From the NCBI GenBank assembly GCA_905183005.1, contig CAJJDO010000035.1, positions 394,338 to 458,337 of the forward strand: a stretch of DNA of 64,000 nucleotides, in the 5' to 3' direction. Below the pieces are notes generated by a model, which saw only the letters and a program-made list of their open reading frames with translations, searched no databases and had not been told where the DNA came from. Positions 37,882 to 48,617 of this stretch are shown piece by piece; the stretch's first letter is position 1; each line of letters opens with the position of its first letter. A program made the translations under genes and the position numbers. Source of the stretch: Paramecium pentaurelia. Taxonomy: Eukaryota; Ciliophora; Oligohymenophorea; Peniculida; Parameciidae.

Positions 37882-38538
37882 ATGCATATGATAAGTGATT
37901 AATCATTCAAAAAGCACAACTGTTTAATCATTATTAATTTATTATATTATTAACAGATGAACTTCAATTAATAGGTATACCCAACATAAATCAAATCTCA
38001 AAAATCATTAAATTCTCATCAATAAAACTCTAACAATTCTAATAAAAAATCAATACCAAATACACCTATCTTATCTAAGCATCCTACAACAAATAGGATT
38101 AATAATAAAGACGACATAAAAAATAAGGAAAAATTCTTAGATCTTAAAAATTTAAATACTCCAATAACTAAATAAATCTCCCTTGACACAGAACCCTAGT
38201 ACTTTAAGGGAAAGAGGCCTTCAGCATAAACAATCTCGAATGATGTAGAAAAGGCTAAATTTCTTTAAATTTAAACAACAAGAACTGTGCGCACTAGTTA
38301 GATTGATCGAAATAATACAATGAAAATACAAGGAACAAATTAAATTTCAACGGAATAAAGGAACAAAAAATACTTTAAAAGCGAGTCCATTAGTAATGAC
38401 AAGATCCTAGATTTGCTTTTATTGAATACATAAGAATTAAAAGGCTTTTTTCAGAAAGAGAAAGAACCACTACAAAGAGCAAAGCCAAGAATAAATAATC
38501 CAAAAGGTTTTCCATCTGATTTCTTTTCTATATTGTGA
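37882..38538 (+). CDS. Unassigned basic, Ser/Asn/Lys-rich protein (218 aa)
   Basis: Frame from ATG 37882 (MHMISDQSFKKHN) to TGA 38536-38538, 219 codons, without introns; the same frame is open back to 37708. The product is polar and basic (KSIPNTPILSKHPTTNRINN), with a slightly more ordered C-terminus (DKILDLLLLNTQELKGFF; ends GFPSDFFSIL). No domain recognised. It shares its frame with the upstream coiled-coil relic, so it may be the surviving 3' part of a broken gene rather than an intact one. Confidence 0.5.
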
Positions 38539-38954
38539 GTTTAATAATATCATCAAATTTTGATTAAATATACAAAAATTCTATATGTTTCTCCTTAATT
38601 TATCTAGATACAATATTAATAAGTTTCATATTCAATTTTTATTAGTATATTAATTTGATAAATATTCTAATTTTATATTATATTGAGTTAAGAATATTTC
38701 TTATACTAATAATTCCTATTCATAAGTAATACTAATTCAGTTTAAAATAAAAAGAATTGCAATGGTAAATTTCAATATTAAATAATAAATAGAAAACTTG
38801 AACTATATGTGAAACCGCTCAAAGTAAATGTAAAAATTTCATCAAATCAAATTTCACTTATTAAATTTCTATTTTAGTTATTAAAAATGGTTAATTCACC
38901 ATGTACTATAGATATTTATATAAAACCCAGACTTTATAAACATAACTGCAAATC
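38539..38954. other. AT-rich spacer, no gene seen
   Basis: About 400 bp of A/T-rich DNA between a small gene and a kinase-like relic. Nothing recognisable. Confidence 0.5.
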
Positions 38955-39475
38955 ATGATTTTTTAGAACTTTATGTAGTTGGATTCAATTAAAAAAGTAA
39001 AAAAAGATGATTAATTTTCATAGATATTAAATTTTTAAAAGAAATTAGCCAATTTAGAAATCATTAGTTTATTTGATAGTTATATATCAGCAAAGAATGC
39101 ACTATCTCTAAATAATACAATAATTTATAGTCTTTCAATTCAAACTAAAATATAGGCCTTGACTTTTAAGCTCACAAATAATATGCCTATATGAATTTGG
39201 CTATAATTATTTAAGAGATTAAATTATCCAATAAATATAAGGTATAGTACAGAACATTCATGAAATTATTGGTTTTTTAAGTGCCAGCAATATTCAATGA
39301 TATTAATTTGATTTGAAACAAAAATATCTCCTTTACTATATTATTAGCAACCTCCTATATATAGACAAAAATTTTAAATACTTATAAACTTCCTCACAAA
39401 TAGGAACAATGAAGAAGGGATAATTTTTATGTTAAATTTTATTTGTTTTAAATTATCAAAAAAAATGAATTATTG
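38955..39475 (+). pseudogene. Probable second protein-kinase relic
   Basis: Kinase-like fragments appear in the expected order but in different frames. In one frame from ATG 38955: IKKVKKDDQFSQILNFQKK then NLEIISLFDSYISAKN, which recalls the helix C to strand 4/5 region (HPNII.L.DSYIS..N). A second frame follows with YNYLRDQIIQQIQGIVQNIHE, as before a catalytic loop. Later comes DKNFKYLQTSSQIGT, as in a DFG-to-GT activation loop. TGA codons separate the parts and neither HRDLK nor an intact DFG or APE is present. Similarity is judged by eye and is weaker than for the 21.8 kb relic. Confidence 0.35.
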
Positions 39476-39765
39476 AAATATTAGATTGTCAATTCATTTT
39501 ATAAATTATGAAATTGCTAACGTTTAATCATAATTTAGTAAATTTAACCAATTTATGGGGTTTTTAATATATTGAAATCTATAAATGGTTTTTTTAATGA
39601 TGTGAATATTATATTAATTATATTTTTATTAATTTTCATTGGATATAAATTCATTTAAGTTTAGAATAGATATATTTTAGATTGTGTTCTGATATTATAT
39701 TTAAGTATAAATTTAACTTAGATGTTTGATTGTTTATATTATACCTATTATCATTTAATTAAATA

Positions 39766-40784
39766 ATGAATAATAGCTTCAATAATTTTAGAGAATGTTA
39801 CAACCTTCCTGGCCATCGTAGTTACATCTCTTAAAGTGATACTTCTCTGTTTCGAAATAAGTAATAGAGCTTAAAGAATGATCGCAATAATCAGCATAGC
39901 TCTAATGAAGAATTATTTGCTGATATTGAAAGATCTTGCAATATGAATGTGAGTGGAGAATCACTTCCAACAAGTGAAGAAGAACATAGTCTTATCGATT
40001 AAGCTATCGACTTGTTTTCAGGTATTGGTCTTGTAAACCTTCCCAGATACAAAAGTAATATTGCCGAAGCAACAAACAGACATAAGAGATGTGCAAGACC
40101 AAATGATAAAAGACATCAATCATGTTTTTGTAGATTCATGTTATAAATCATATCTTTCTACAGAAATATTTGAACCCGAATTTCTTGAGAATAATCAATC
40201 CTTAAAAGACTAATTCTATGAGAACAATCATAGACGTAAACGTAAAACGATATCGGATGAGGATTCCCATAATTTTATTGTACGAATTGATGGTATTGAA
40301 GGAGATACAAGAACAACTGTCATGGTTAAAAATATCCCAAATAAATATACAATTCAAATGCTCAAAGAATTAATTGATTATCATCATTCAGCATCTTATG
40401 ATTTCCTTTATCTACCTATAGATTTTAAGGTATAAAATAGTTTAAAATCTTTTTAGAATAAATGTAATATGGGTTATGCATTCATAAATTTTGTTGACAG
40501 TCATATGATAACATCTTTTCATAATGAGTTTCATGGTTAGAAATGGCCTCATTTTAATAGTGAAAAAGTATTTAAGTTTCTTATTCTTTTTTAGATTTGT
40601 TAATTGAGATATGCAAGAATACAGGGTAGATCTGCATTGTTACAACATTTTCAATTTTCAAGTGTGATGAATCAAAAAGATAAGAAACTTAAGCCAGTAA
40701 TTGTACCTTAAAATGAACTATAACGTATACAATAGATGATTTAAGTATTACTATTAATTATATTATTAGATGTAAAAATAATGA
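39766..40784 (+). CDS. Mei2-like RNA-binding protein (304 aa)
   Basis: Start ATG 39766 (MNNSFNNFRECYNLPG), stop TGA 40782-40784. Introns 40055-40079, 40430-40456, 40568-40594 and 40745-40769 leave exactly 305 codons. The N-terminal 170 residues are polar and probably disordered. From about residue 180 comes the RRM_2 domain specific to the Mei2/TEL proteins: RTTVMVKNIPNKYT, ELIDYHHSASYDFLYLPIDF, KCNMGYAFINFVD, KICQLRYARIQGRSALLQHF. In fission yeast and plants such proteins bind RNA and govern meiosis or differentiation; a meiotic role here is only suggested by family. The first two RRMs found in the longer relatives are absent. Confidence 0.9.
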
Positions 40785-40856
40785 AATGTAAAAACAATTT
40801 TGTTTAGGGAATATTGATAGCACATAGATCTCAATTTTGAGTATGCTCTTAAATCA

Positions 40857-42564
40857 TCATATTCCCATAATTTAATTAATTATTTGTTCACTTTTTTTTA
40901 ATCTTTATTATAATTTCTTCTCCACATGTATATTCTTAATACTATGATCACTAGTGTTAGGAGACTAAAAGTTTGGACTTAAACTTAATCTTGATACTTT
41001 AGACATCAAATTTGTATATGTTTCAAATAGATTTCTTGGTCTTTCTCTCAATCTTGGTAATTAAGTATATTATTATTTCATCATTTTTTCTACTAGTTCT
41101 TTTTCTTTATCAAAATCTCTCATTTATAAACATAATTTCACATTCTTTAATTTCTCTTTTAATGAACATTGATGATTATTATATTCAACAATTTAATTAA
41201 TTCTATCTTTACTTATTGTATTTGAAGTTGTTTTTGATTCTCTTTATGTAATACATTTTTATAATATTTCTTTTGTATTTATATCTTTTAAAATAACTTT
41301 ATTTGTATCTTATTATTATTTTGCAATCATCTTATGACATTTCTTAACCCAATCTTATCTAAATCCATCACTACTAATTCTATAATCATTAATTCTTTCT
41401 CTCATAAATCTATCTAATCCAGAACATTATTTCTTAGGTAAAAAATATATAATAGTTTCATATGATACTGAAGTAGCAGTATATTGTCTTAAACCTGGAT
41501 TTTTTAAATCAAATAATCCAACAAATTGACATTCACTAAATTAATTAACTCTCACATTATCAGAACTTATTTCAACTATCCCTTAAAATATCAAATATAA
41601 TCCATCAACTATATCTCCTTATTTAAAAATAGTCTAATTTATAGAAAATAATTTTCTTTGAAAATCAAAACTTAATTATATAACTACTTCTTTAGATGAT
41701 TATGGAAACATTTTACTAAGCATTCCTAAAGTGAAATTCAATTTCTCTAATTTAGATTCAAAAATCCTTAAATAATTAGATTTATTCAAAGCTCCCAAAT
41801 GTAAAGTATCTAATGCAATTAAAGTAGCTGCTCTTGGTTCATTTCTAAACAATGAAACTTCTCCAAAACAATCACCATCTTTCATTGTATTTACTTTTTT
41901 ATATAAACAAATCATTTAACCATTAGGAAGTTTCTAATAATAACGACTTTTAAAAGGAAATAAAAGAATATCTTCCATGCCTTAGTATTCCTTTAATTGA
42001 TTCTATAGATCTTACATCTGTTTTTACAATTATTTTGCATCATCTTTCTTTTTAGTATTTGCCATATCTTCTTTACATTGATTCATTTGTAACATTATTT
42101 ACTTTTATTTCTAAATTTCTTCATCTCTTTAAAATATATAATTCACAAATCTTACTTTTTTGGAACATATACTAATACTGTCCCTTTTAAAATCATATAG
42201 AAATAATCTCCTCTTTCTCCACAATGAAATACAATGTTCCCCTTTTTCACTTATTTATATTCTAAGCTACTAATGGTTTCTTCAATATAATCAAAATATT
42301 CTGCTTGTTGCTCTAATGCTTTGAAATAGCTATTTTGATTATATTTATAGTTTACCCAAACTCTCTTAAAATGTCTTACATATAGATTTTACTAGCCTAT
42401 TCATTCAGTTATAGATTCTTAGACATAATATCTATTGCCTTTTCAAATGATTCAGAAGGTAAGTCATATTCTCTTACTAAACTAAGATTTAGTGTACTAC
42501 GACGTACAGGTAAAGGTCCAATAGAAGAATGAACTATTTCAGAATCATTATTATAATTATTCAT
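40857..42564 (-). CDS. Tandem cyclic-nucleotide-binding-domain protein (548 aa)
   Basis: Start ATG 42562-42564 (MNNYNNDSEIVHSS), stop TGA 40857-40859. Introns 42361-42392 (32 nt, the longest seen) and 42127-42155 leave exactly 549 codons. Two cNMP-binding folds follow an N-terminal 100 residues. The first has VFHCGERGDYFYMILKGTV, a Q/K-rich insertion, and the phosphate-binding cassette DGDCFGEVSLFRNEPRAATL. The second has IFKQGDIVDGLYLIFQGIVE but lacks a clear GE...RAA cassette, so probably only the first binds nucleotide. The C-terminal 170 residues are basic and partly coiled-coil. There is no channel or kinase domain, so it may be a regulatory or cilium-associated sensor. Its start overlaps the end of the upstream gene. 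Confidence 0.87.
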
Positions 42565-43034
42565 TTTATTACTGCAATCTCGATTAACAATATTCGTTCA
42601 GTACTTATTGATAAGACTTTCTAATATTCTGATGCTTTGTTCTGTATGTCAAACTGTTCTATACATTTTCTATACTTTTCTTAAGTCTTTTATTTTCTTT
42701 TGCAATTTCATCTGAGATCTCAGTCTTTTCTTTACGTTTTATATGTAATTTTGGTAAATTATGTTTTGCACTGCTTATTTTCATTATTGCTTATTATATT
42801 TTTTAATTATTATAAGCAATGCTCTTGTTCTCCTCAATGGCTTCAAATGCTGACACTTAATCTTTTATTTTTTTAATTGTCGATACTACATATAATTAAT
42901 AAGTTACATTAACGGATTACACCCAAAGAATCCTCTTCAATCTTGTTTTTTCTACTTTTAATCTATTTGAGTGAATTAACATGATTTGCAAAATATTATC
43001 GATGTATAGGATCAGGCAATATTGCCAATTTCAT
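42545..43034 (-). CDS. CFAP97-like small protein (155 aa)
   Basis: Start ATG 43032-43034 (MKLAILPDPIHRQYF), stop TGA 42545-42547; one 22-nt intron (42886-42907) leaves 156 codons. The core pattern HRQYFANHVNSLKQIKSRK...IEENKSIAYNNQKIQQAIMKI recalls the CFAP97/Hemingway domain (short basic stretch, then E-N-x-x-(I/L)...K-I), a family linked to axonemes; this is by-eye similarity. The last 17 codons overlap the start of the cyclic-nucleotide-binding gene by 20 bp. An alternative 26-nt intron near 42590 would move the stop to 42561-42563, an ATGA overlap with that gene's start. Confidence 0.6.
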
Positions 43035-43056
43035 TATAAATATATTAATTAATCAA

Positions 43057-44084
43057 TCAATCTCCATATTACTTTTCAAACTCTAAATGTTTTTCAAATA
43101 CTTCAATTAATCCAATCTCATTTTCTTAATAATCTTCTGTCACAGGATCAGCACTTAAAATCAAATCTTATATACTTATATCGATCTTGTTTTTTCCCTT
43201 TCATTTTATTATCTATATGAGTAACAATAATTGAATTGCTCAAAGCATTAAGAAAACTTAAAGAACATAAATCACAATTTACTTCTAATCTCTTTTGAAA
43301 TATTTCTCTATCTTCTCATCTGCTTTATTCACCTTAGGAAACTCTTACTTTCTGGAAGTCTTATATTTTGGACTGGTAATCATAGAATTGAAATTATATT
43401 TATGCTGTATCTAAAATTCTTAAGGAGTCAAACTAAAGTTTTTAACATCCCTTAAATGTCCTTTTGGTCTTTATCGATCATTTAAATGTCCATATACATT
43501 TTAATTATCATTTTTTTCAATAAAATCTGTAAACAATTCTATTATTATAATAATAATAAATGCTCACCATGTTTACGTCTAAAATGACTTGTCTTTTATA
43601 ATGTTCGATATGCTTATTAGAAAGTATAATCTTAATTCTTCACTTTAGGGGTCTTTACAAAATTTATCTAGTTTGTAACTGTACTTTTTATATTAATTTC
43701 ATTTATACTTCACTAATCTTATATTATTAAATCCTTCTTATGGCATATTACTAAATTTCTATTCTGAAATATTATAGAAATCATAATTATTCAATGTATT
43801 GCTACGTAATGATTCCCATTTGCTTTTTGGTTTCTACTGTCCCTTAAGAAATGGATTGTCATAACTTTCTTTACAAATCAATGTATTTGCATTTCTAAAA
43901 AATGATGGTGATTCCAAAGAGTTTCCAAATGCATACTAAGGTAAAATCTTTTTGCCTCTTTTCTCCTTTACTGGTTCTTACAATTAATAGGTATCAGTGA
44001 ATGTACTCCTTAAATACTTTGGTAATTCCTTGCTTTCTTAATTTCCTCGATTGGACTAGACTTTTTTTTAAGCGCATTACTCTC
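43057..44084 (-). CDS. Unassigned polar protein; start unresolved
   Basis: Stop TGA 43057-43059 (EFEKQYGD), 22 bp before the next gene's ATG. Read upstream, the frame holds over introns 43154-43175, 43257-43282, 43539-43567 and 43684-43708 (three end AAG). Visible peptide: LPKYLRSTFTDTYQLQEP, ILPQYAFGNSLESPSFFRN, QNVYGHLNDRQRPKGHLRD, SMITSPKYKTSRKQEFPK and EIGLIEVFEKHLEFEK. It is basic and Ser/Asn/Gln-rich, likely disordered, like many ciliate cytoskeletal proteins. The frame is open to about 44084 without an in-frame ATG. An additional 5' intron must exist, and ATGs near 44075 or 44125 in other frames are candidates. No known domain. Confidence 0.6.
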
Positions 44085-44873
44085 AAAAGCAATAAAGGCT
44101 ATTCTTCTTTGCCTGTAAGCATTTATATTGGACTTTTTTATTTAATATTATATTTTTATATTCTCATACAAATAACTGATCAAATTATTTCTAACTTAAC
44201 TTTGTGAAATCCTTAATAAAATTAGATTTCAATAGTCTTTCTTTCCTATTTATCATATAATTTCTTACATAGCTCTTAGAATTAAATTAAATTAAAGAAT
44301 TTAGTGGAAAAAGAATTAATATTAAGGTTTGGAATAATCCATTAGTATTCAGGAGTAAATCTAATAAAGATAAAATCAAAAAAATAGTTTGTGAAGTTTA
44401 GACTTAAAAATTCTAATCAAATCTATTTATGAATAACTCTTAACTATATTAAATTAGCTAAAATAATTTATTTATATAAGAGATAAAAAAATCATTGACT
44501 TTTAATAAGTAAAGAATGTAATGAGTTTTAAATTTATAAACAATAAAAACTACATCATCTTAAATGGGAATAAGGTTATCACTTAATTTGATTAAAACTT
44601 CTAATACCAATAATATAGTAAGACATCTTTTATGATCTAAACTTTGGAGTTTTTAATGAGCAAAAATAAGGTATAAAGTAATTTCATAAAGATGATCTAA
44701 AAAACAAAAATAAATTTAATTAAATAAACCAATAAAAAGTGGTTAGTTCTATAAAATTTTAATATATAGTATTAATATATTTATGAAAAAAATGATTAAC
44801 ATAAAATAATACTTATGTTCAACCTTCATTATATTATTTTATATTTATATAAACAACTTATATTTATGTACAA
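44085..44873. other. AT-rich spacer with a weak coding-like patch
   Basis: About 790 bp. On the plus strand, roughly 44285-44525 stays open and reads FSGKRINIKVWNNPLVFRSK and further charged residues before a TGA. It has neither a start nor flanking exons that I can find, so it may be a relic or chance. The rest is featureless. Confidence 0.4.
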
Positions 44874-45998
44874 TCAAGTTGTTCTTAAATTATTAACATA
44901 TTTTCTATTGTTTCCCAAACATAATAGTAATAATGTCATAAAGACAAAGCATATGATATCAGCTAAGAGTACTAATAAACAGATATTATTAATATCATAT
45001 GCAGCCAAACGATCTAATTCCAAATCTAAAGGTTCTTCTATTAATAAGAAATACATCAATTAAGGTGTAAAGAAAAGTATTTCTAATGATTTCATAATAA
45101 AATTTTGCACCTAAAAAAACCCGTTGCTTTTTTATTTTAAAAATATGAATTAACATTCAGGGGGAATTAAAACAATATATGTTTTAAGCATCAAAAGCCA
45201 TCGATTTAAAGAATTTACTTTTTGTTAAAGTTATCTTAATTCCAATTCGTCTTATCTATTCCTAATAACCATCAAATTGCATTTCATCAATAATTGATCC
45301 CTTTCATTATTTGTCTTATTAAACCAAGCCTCATAAGTATCAAAAACAATCTTAATCCTAGGATCTCTAGTTTATTCTCCTACACATAATAATTTATAGA
45401 TTATCAATATAAATATTACTCTGATTCCAATAAAAGACCCAGGAATCCACCAATAAAATTATGTCATAATCTCTTCACTATTTTCATCTTCTACTTGATT
45501 ATTGTAATCATTTTATATTACATAAAATATAACTATAGCCACATACCCTATTCTTAACCCAATATTCAACCATATATAGAAATTCATTAAATATCTAATC
45601 CATCTATTCTTATTCATCAATTTAATCAATGCAGCAGAAGTATCTAAAGAACATTCTACCTAAGACTTCTTCTTTTAAGGTCTTGATCTAAATAACAAGG
45701 TTTCTATTCGATTCCTCTTTACTTGTCCAATAGGAACCACCTATCTTTTTCTAGGCACCAATTCAGATAATTAGGTTCCATTATTCAGCAAAGGATCCAT
45801 ACATGATTCCTGAATACTCCTCAATTATATGGTGTTCCTATTCCTTTATTATGGTCGAATATATATAGTTGGTCGACATTGACTATTTTCTATATTATCA
45901 GATAAAATACGTTATGAATCAAACTAGAACACAGAATAGAATTCATCTTGTACAAAATTATCCTTGCATGTCATATAGGAGATTCTTTCTGACTTCAT
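44874..45998 (-). CDS. Multipass membrane protein (374 aa), unassigned
   Basis: Single-exon frame of 375 codons from ATG 45996-45998 (MKSERISYMTCKDN) to TGA 44874-44876. The first 150 residues are hydrophilic and basic (RKRQVVPIGQVKRNRIE). About four hydrophobic segments follow: WLNIGLRIGYVAIVIFYVI, WWIPGSFIGIRVIFILIIY, IMKSLEILFFTPQLMYFLLI and ICLLVLLADIICFVFMTLLL. A charged loop with RNRQDELELRQLQQKV lies between the second and third. This could be a small transporter, channel accessory or RING-less membrane protein; no family is recognised. The hydrophobic plus-strand frame over 44815-45063 is its antisense shadow. Confidence 0.78.
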
Positions 45999-46747
45999 AT
46001 ATTAAATTTATGAGGAAATTATAGTAATTATATATTTTGATATGCATGACTTAAAAACTGAGACTGATTTATATTTAATTTAATTAATCATAGTTCTATA
46101 TAATGATAATATATTTTAATTTTTTGCTATTTTATTCAAACATTAACAATAAAGGTAATTTGAAATAACAAACAATCATTAAATTACAGTTTATTTATTT
46201 AATAATTGATAATCTAATTATTTATGAAGAAATTTTAGTAAATAATCGATATTATTAAAAATAAGAATATGAATCAAAGACTATTAATAAATTTATAACT
46301 CTTACAAAAACTAGAGGTTAATTTAGAATGGTACCCACAGTTTAATAATTATAATCACTAAATTCATACTTTTATAGATAGATTCATTAATATAATTAAT
46401 TAAGAATTAATTATATGAACTTTACTATAGGAGTTATTTTATTGTTGCAAAAAATTGAATTTTTAAGGTTATTAATAAAAATAGGTTAATATTCAGAACC
46501 TATCTTTTTTCATTTAATCTACTTATGAAATAATAACATTTAAAATCTAGACATTATGGAATATTTAAATATGGACTGATTATTCAAAAATTGTTATGTT
46601 AAATTTATTTAATATGATAAACAATTTCAGATGATTACGAATCCCATAGAAAAATGATTTAATCAATTAAAGTGATTTTTTTTGAAGAGGATAGTGATAT
46701 TAGTAAGATTAGTGTAATTAATTTAAAAGAAGCAACAAATTATTTAT
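45999..46747. other. AT-rich spacer, no gene seen
   Basis: About 750 bp upstream of the membrane-protein gene; A/T-rich, with no frame, RNA gene or repeat that I can support. Confidence 0.55.
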
Positions 46748-47153
46748 TCAAGACTATTCTAATAATGAACGAAGCAAATCAATCTCATTTTACAAAGCCT
46801 CTTTTTTTTTGTTCCATTTGATTTCTTTATTACGATACCGTGTAATCAATTTGGTTGTTCTTACATATATTTCCTTCAATTCTTATTCCTTAACTTCACC
46901 AATATATTCATACTTATTGTGCCAAGTCTTAGGTATTCATCATTTCAAATAACCATCTTTCTCTTTCGAATTTAGTCATTTCAACAGGTAATTTGTGTGA
47001 TCGTTATGACAATTTTCTTTACAATGAATAATAATCTAAACTTGAACATGGCTTTTGTTAAGATGTGACCTTACTGTTTTTCTCTGATAAAATATTTAAT
47101 AGTTTCTATTTCATATCAGTTTAGCTTTATATTTTAGTATTCGAATTTGACAT
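46748..47153 (-). CDS. Small unassigned protein (126 aa)
   Basis: Start ATG 47151-47153 (MSNSNTKIQSQTDMKQ), stop TGA 46748-46750; one 25-nt intron at 46889-46913, ending AAG, leaves 127 codons. The N-terminal half is polar; the C-terminal half is a basic amphipathic helix, KFERERWLFEMM then RYRNKEIKWNKKKEALQNEI and LLRSLLEQS, with leucines spaced as in a short coiled coil. It might dimerise or bind nucleic acid, but this is not established. Confidence 0.65.
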
Positions 47154-47305
47154 TAATTAAAATAACAAGTGATATTTTAATAATTAAAATCAAAATTCTC
47201 ATCAAGTATTATATTTGATGAATTGAATAATAGATTTCGCTAATAATGACTGGATAATAGAAAAGATTATTTATTTGTTTGAATAATGTAATGTAATTTT
47301 ACTTT

Positions 47306-47861
47306 TCATAATCTTCTTCCTCTTCTACCTCCTGGTCTTCTAGTTGAATCTGTAGGAATTGGTGTAACATCTTCAATTCTACCAATTTTTAATCCCAAAC
47401 GAGCTAGAGCTCTAAGAGCAGCTTAAGCTCCTGGTCCTGGTTATCTAGTATCAACACCTGATTTATTTGAATTATTAAAATACCTCCTCTAGCTCTCAAT
47501 TTAATATGTAAAGCATTAATTTTAAGTGTTTTCAATTTCTCATAAACATCTTTGGCTGCTTGCATAGCTGCATATGGTGAAGATTCTTCTCTGTCTGATT
47601 TGACTTTCATTCCTCCTGTTACTCTTGCAAGTGTTTCTCTGCCTGTCAAATCTGTAATATGAATAAAGGTATCATTCCAAGTAGAGAGAATGTGAGCAAC
47701 TCCAAAAACTAATTCATTTCCAGCAACATTTGGTCCTAATGTAGCAACAACTTCTTTAGGTTAATCATCTCCTTAATTCTTTTTTCCTTTCTTTGCCTTA
47801 GTTTATTATACAGCAGGTTAAACTTTATTGTCAGCCTAAATTAAATTGCTTAACATACCAT
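47306..47861 (-). CDS. RPS14: 40S ribosomal protein uS11 (168 aa)
   Basis: Small-subunit protein of the platform. Start ATG 47859-47861, stop TGA 47306-47308. The first intron (47836-47858, 23 nt) begins directly after the start codon, so exon 1 codes for Met alone; the second is 47458-47483. The total is 169 codons. Conserved blocks: VFGVAHILSTWNDTFIHITD, RETLARVTGGMKVKSDR, SSPYAAMQAAKDV, PGPGAQAALRALARLGLKI, and the C-terminal RIEDVTPIPTDSTRRPGG with the basic end GRRGRRL. The lysine-rich N-terminus is a little longer than usual. Confidence 0.96.
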
Positions 47862-47971
47862 TCACCTAAAAAAATTTTAAATCTTTTTTTAATATAAAAA
47901 AATAGAAATCAAACTTAAAATGTAAGAAATTTTATAGATATATATATTGTACTATGTAAATTCTTAAAATA

Positions 47972-48574
47972 TCATTCAGCTGCTAATTTGTTTTAGGTTT
48001 TCTTGACTCTTTAAGCTTTATTCTTTTCTCTTCTATCATTTTATTCCTTTTCAATTTTATCAACTCTAACTTTTTCTTATTTAGTTTCATGAATTGCTTC
48101 AATAAGCACTTTCTTGTTTTTATATTGATTACCTTTTGATGCCAAATAGAATTCATGATATCTAAGCAAAATATTATAAAAATTAGTTACTATTATCTAT
48201 CAATCTTTTTGGCAGCTCTATATTTTCTTAATAATCTTCTTAAAACTCTTTATCTACGAATCCATAATACTTTAGTTGGCATTCTAGCCTCTCTTGTACC
48301 TCTTCTCTTACCAGTACCAGTGTGTCTGCCTAAATAAATGTACTATAATTCAAATACCTCTTCTTTTGGCTTCAAGATATCTTCTTGCTCTGGCTCTTGA
48401 ATGAATTGTTCTCAATCTTCTCATGATAAGTCCATCTTTAATTAATTTTCTAATTGACATTCTTGAATTTGCCAAACTGATTTCACTAGCTTCATTTGGA
48501 TCCAACCATACTCTGTTAATACCTACTTTCAACTATGTGGATGCCAATCTTTTCTAGAGACGGAGATTAACCAT
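47972..48574 (-). CDS. RPL19: 60S ribosomal protein eL19 (181 aa)
   Basis: Start ATG 48572-48574 (MVNLRLQKRLASTQLKVG), stop TGA 47972-47974; introns 48330-48357 and 48162-48190 leave exactly 182 codons. Diagnostic blocks are NRVWLDPNEASEISLANSR, RKLIKDGLIMRR, SRARARRYLEAKRRGRH and GTREARMPTKVLWIRRQ. The C-terminal helix is lysine-rich (ETKQEKVRVDKIEKEQ). It lies 110 bp upstream of uS11 on the same strand; both are ribosomal, but each needs its own promoter in this compact arrangement. Confidence 0.96.
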
Positions 48575-48617
48575 TAAAAATTTAATATCTAAATATTTAA
48601 ATTTTTATATATTTAAT

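Noticed and set aside
44815..45063. Hydrophobic plus-strand frame
   Set aside because: Antisense to the single-exon multipass membrane protein on the minus strand, which is longer and coherent.
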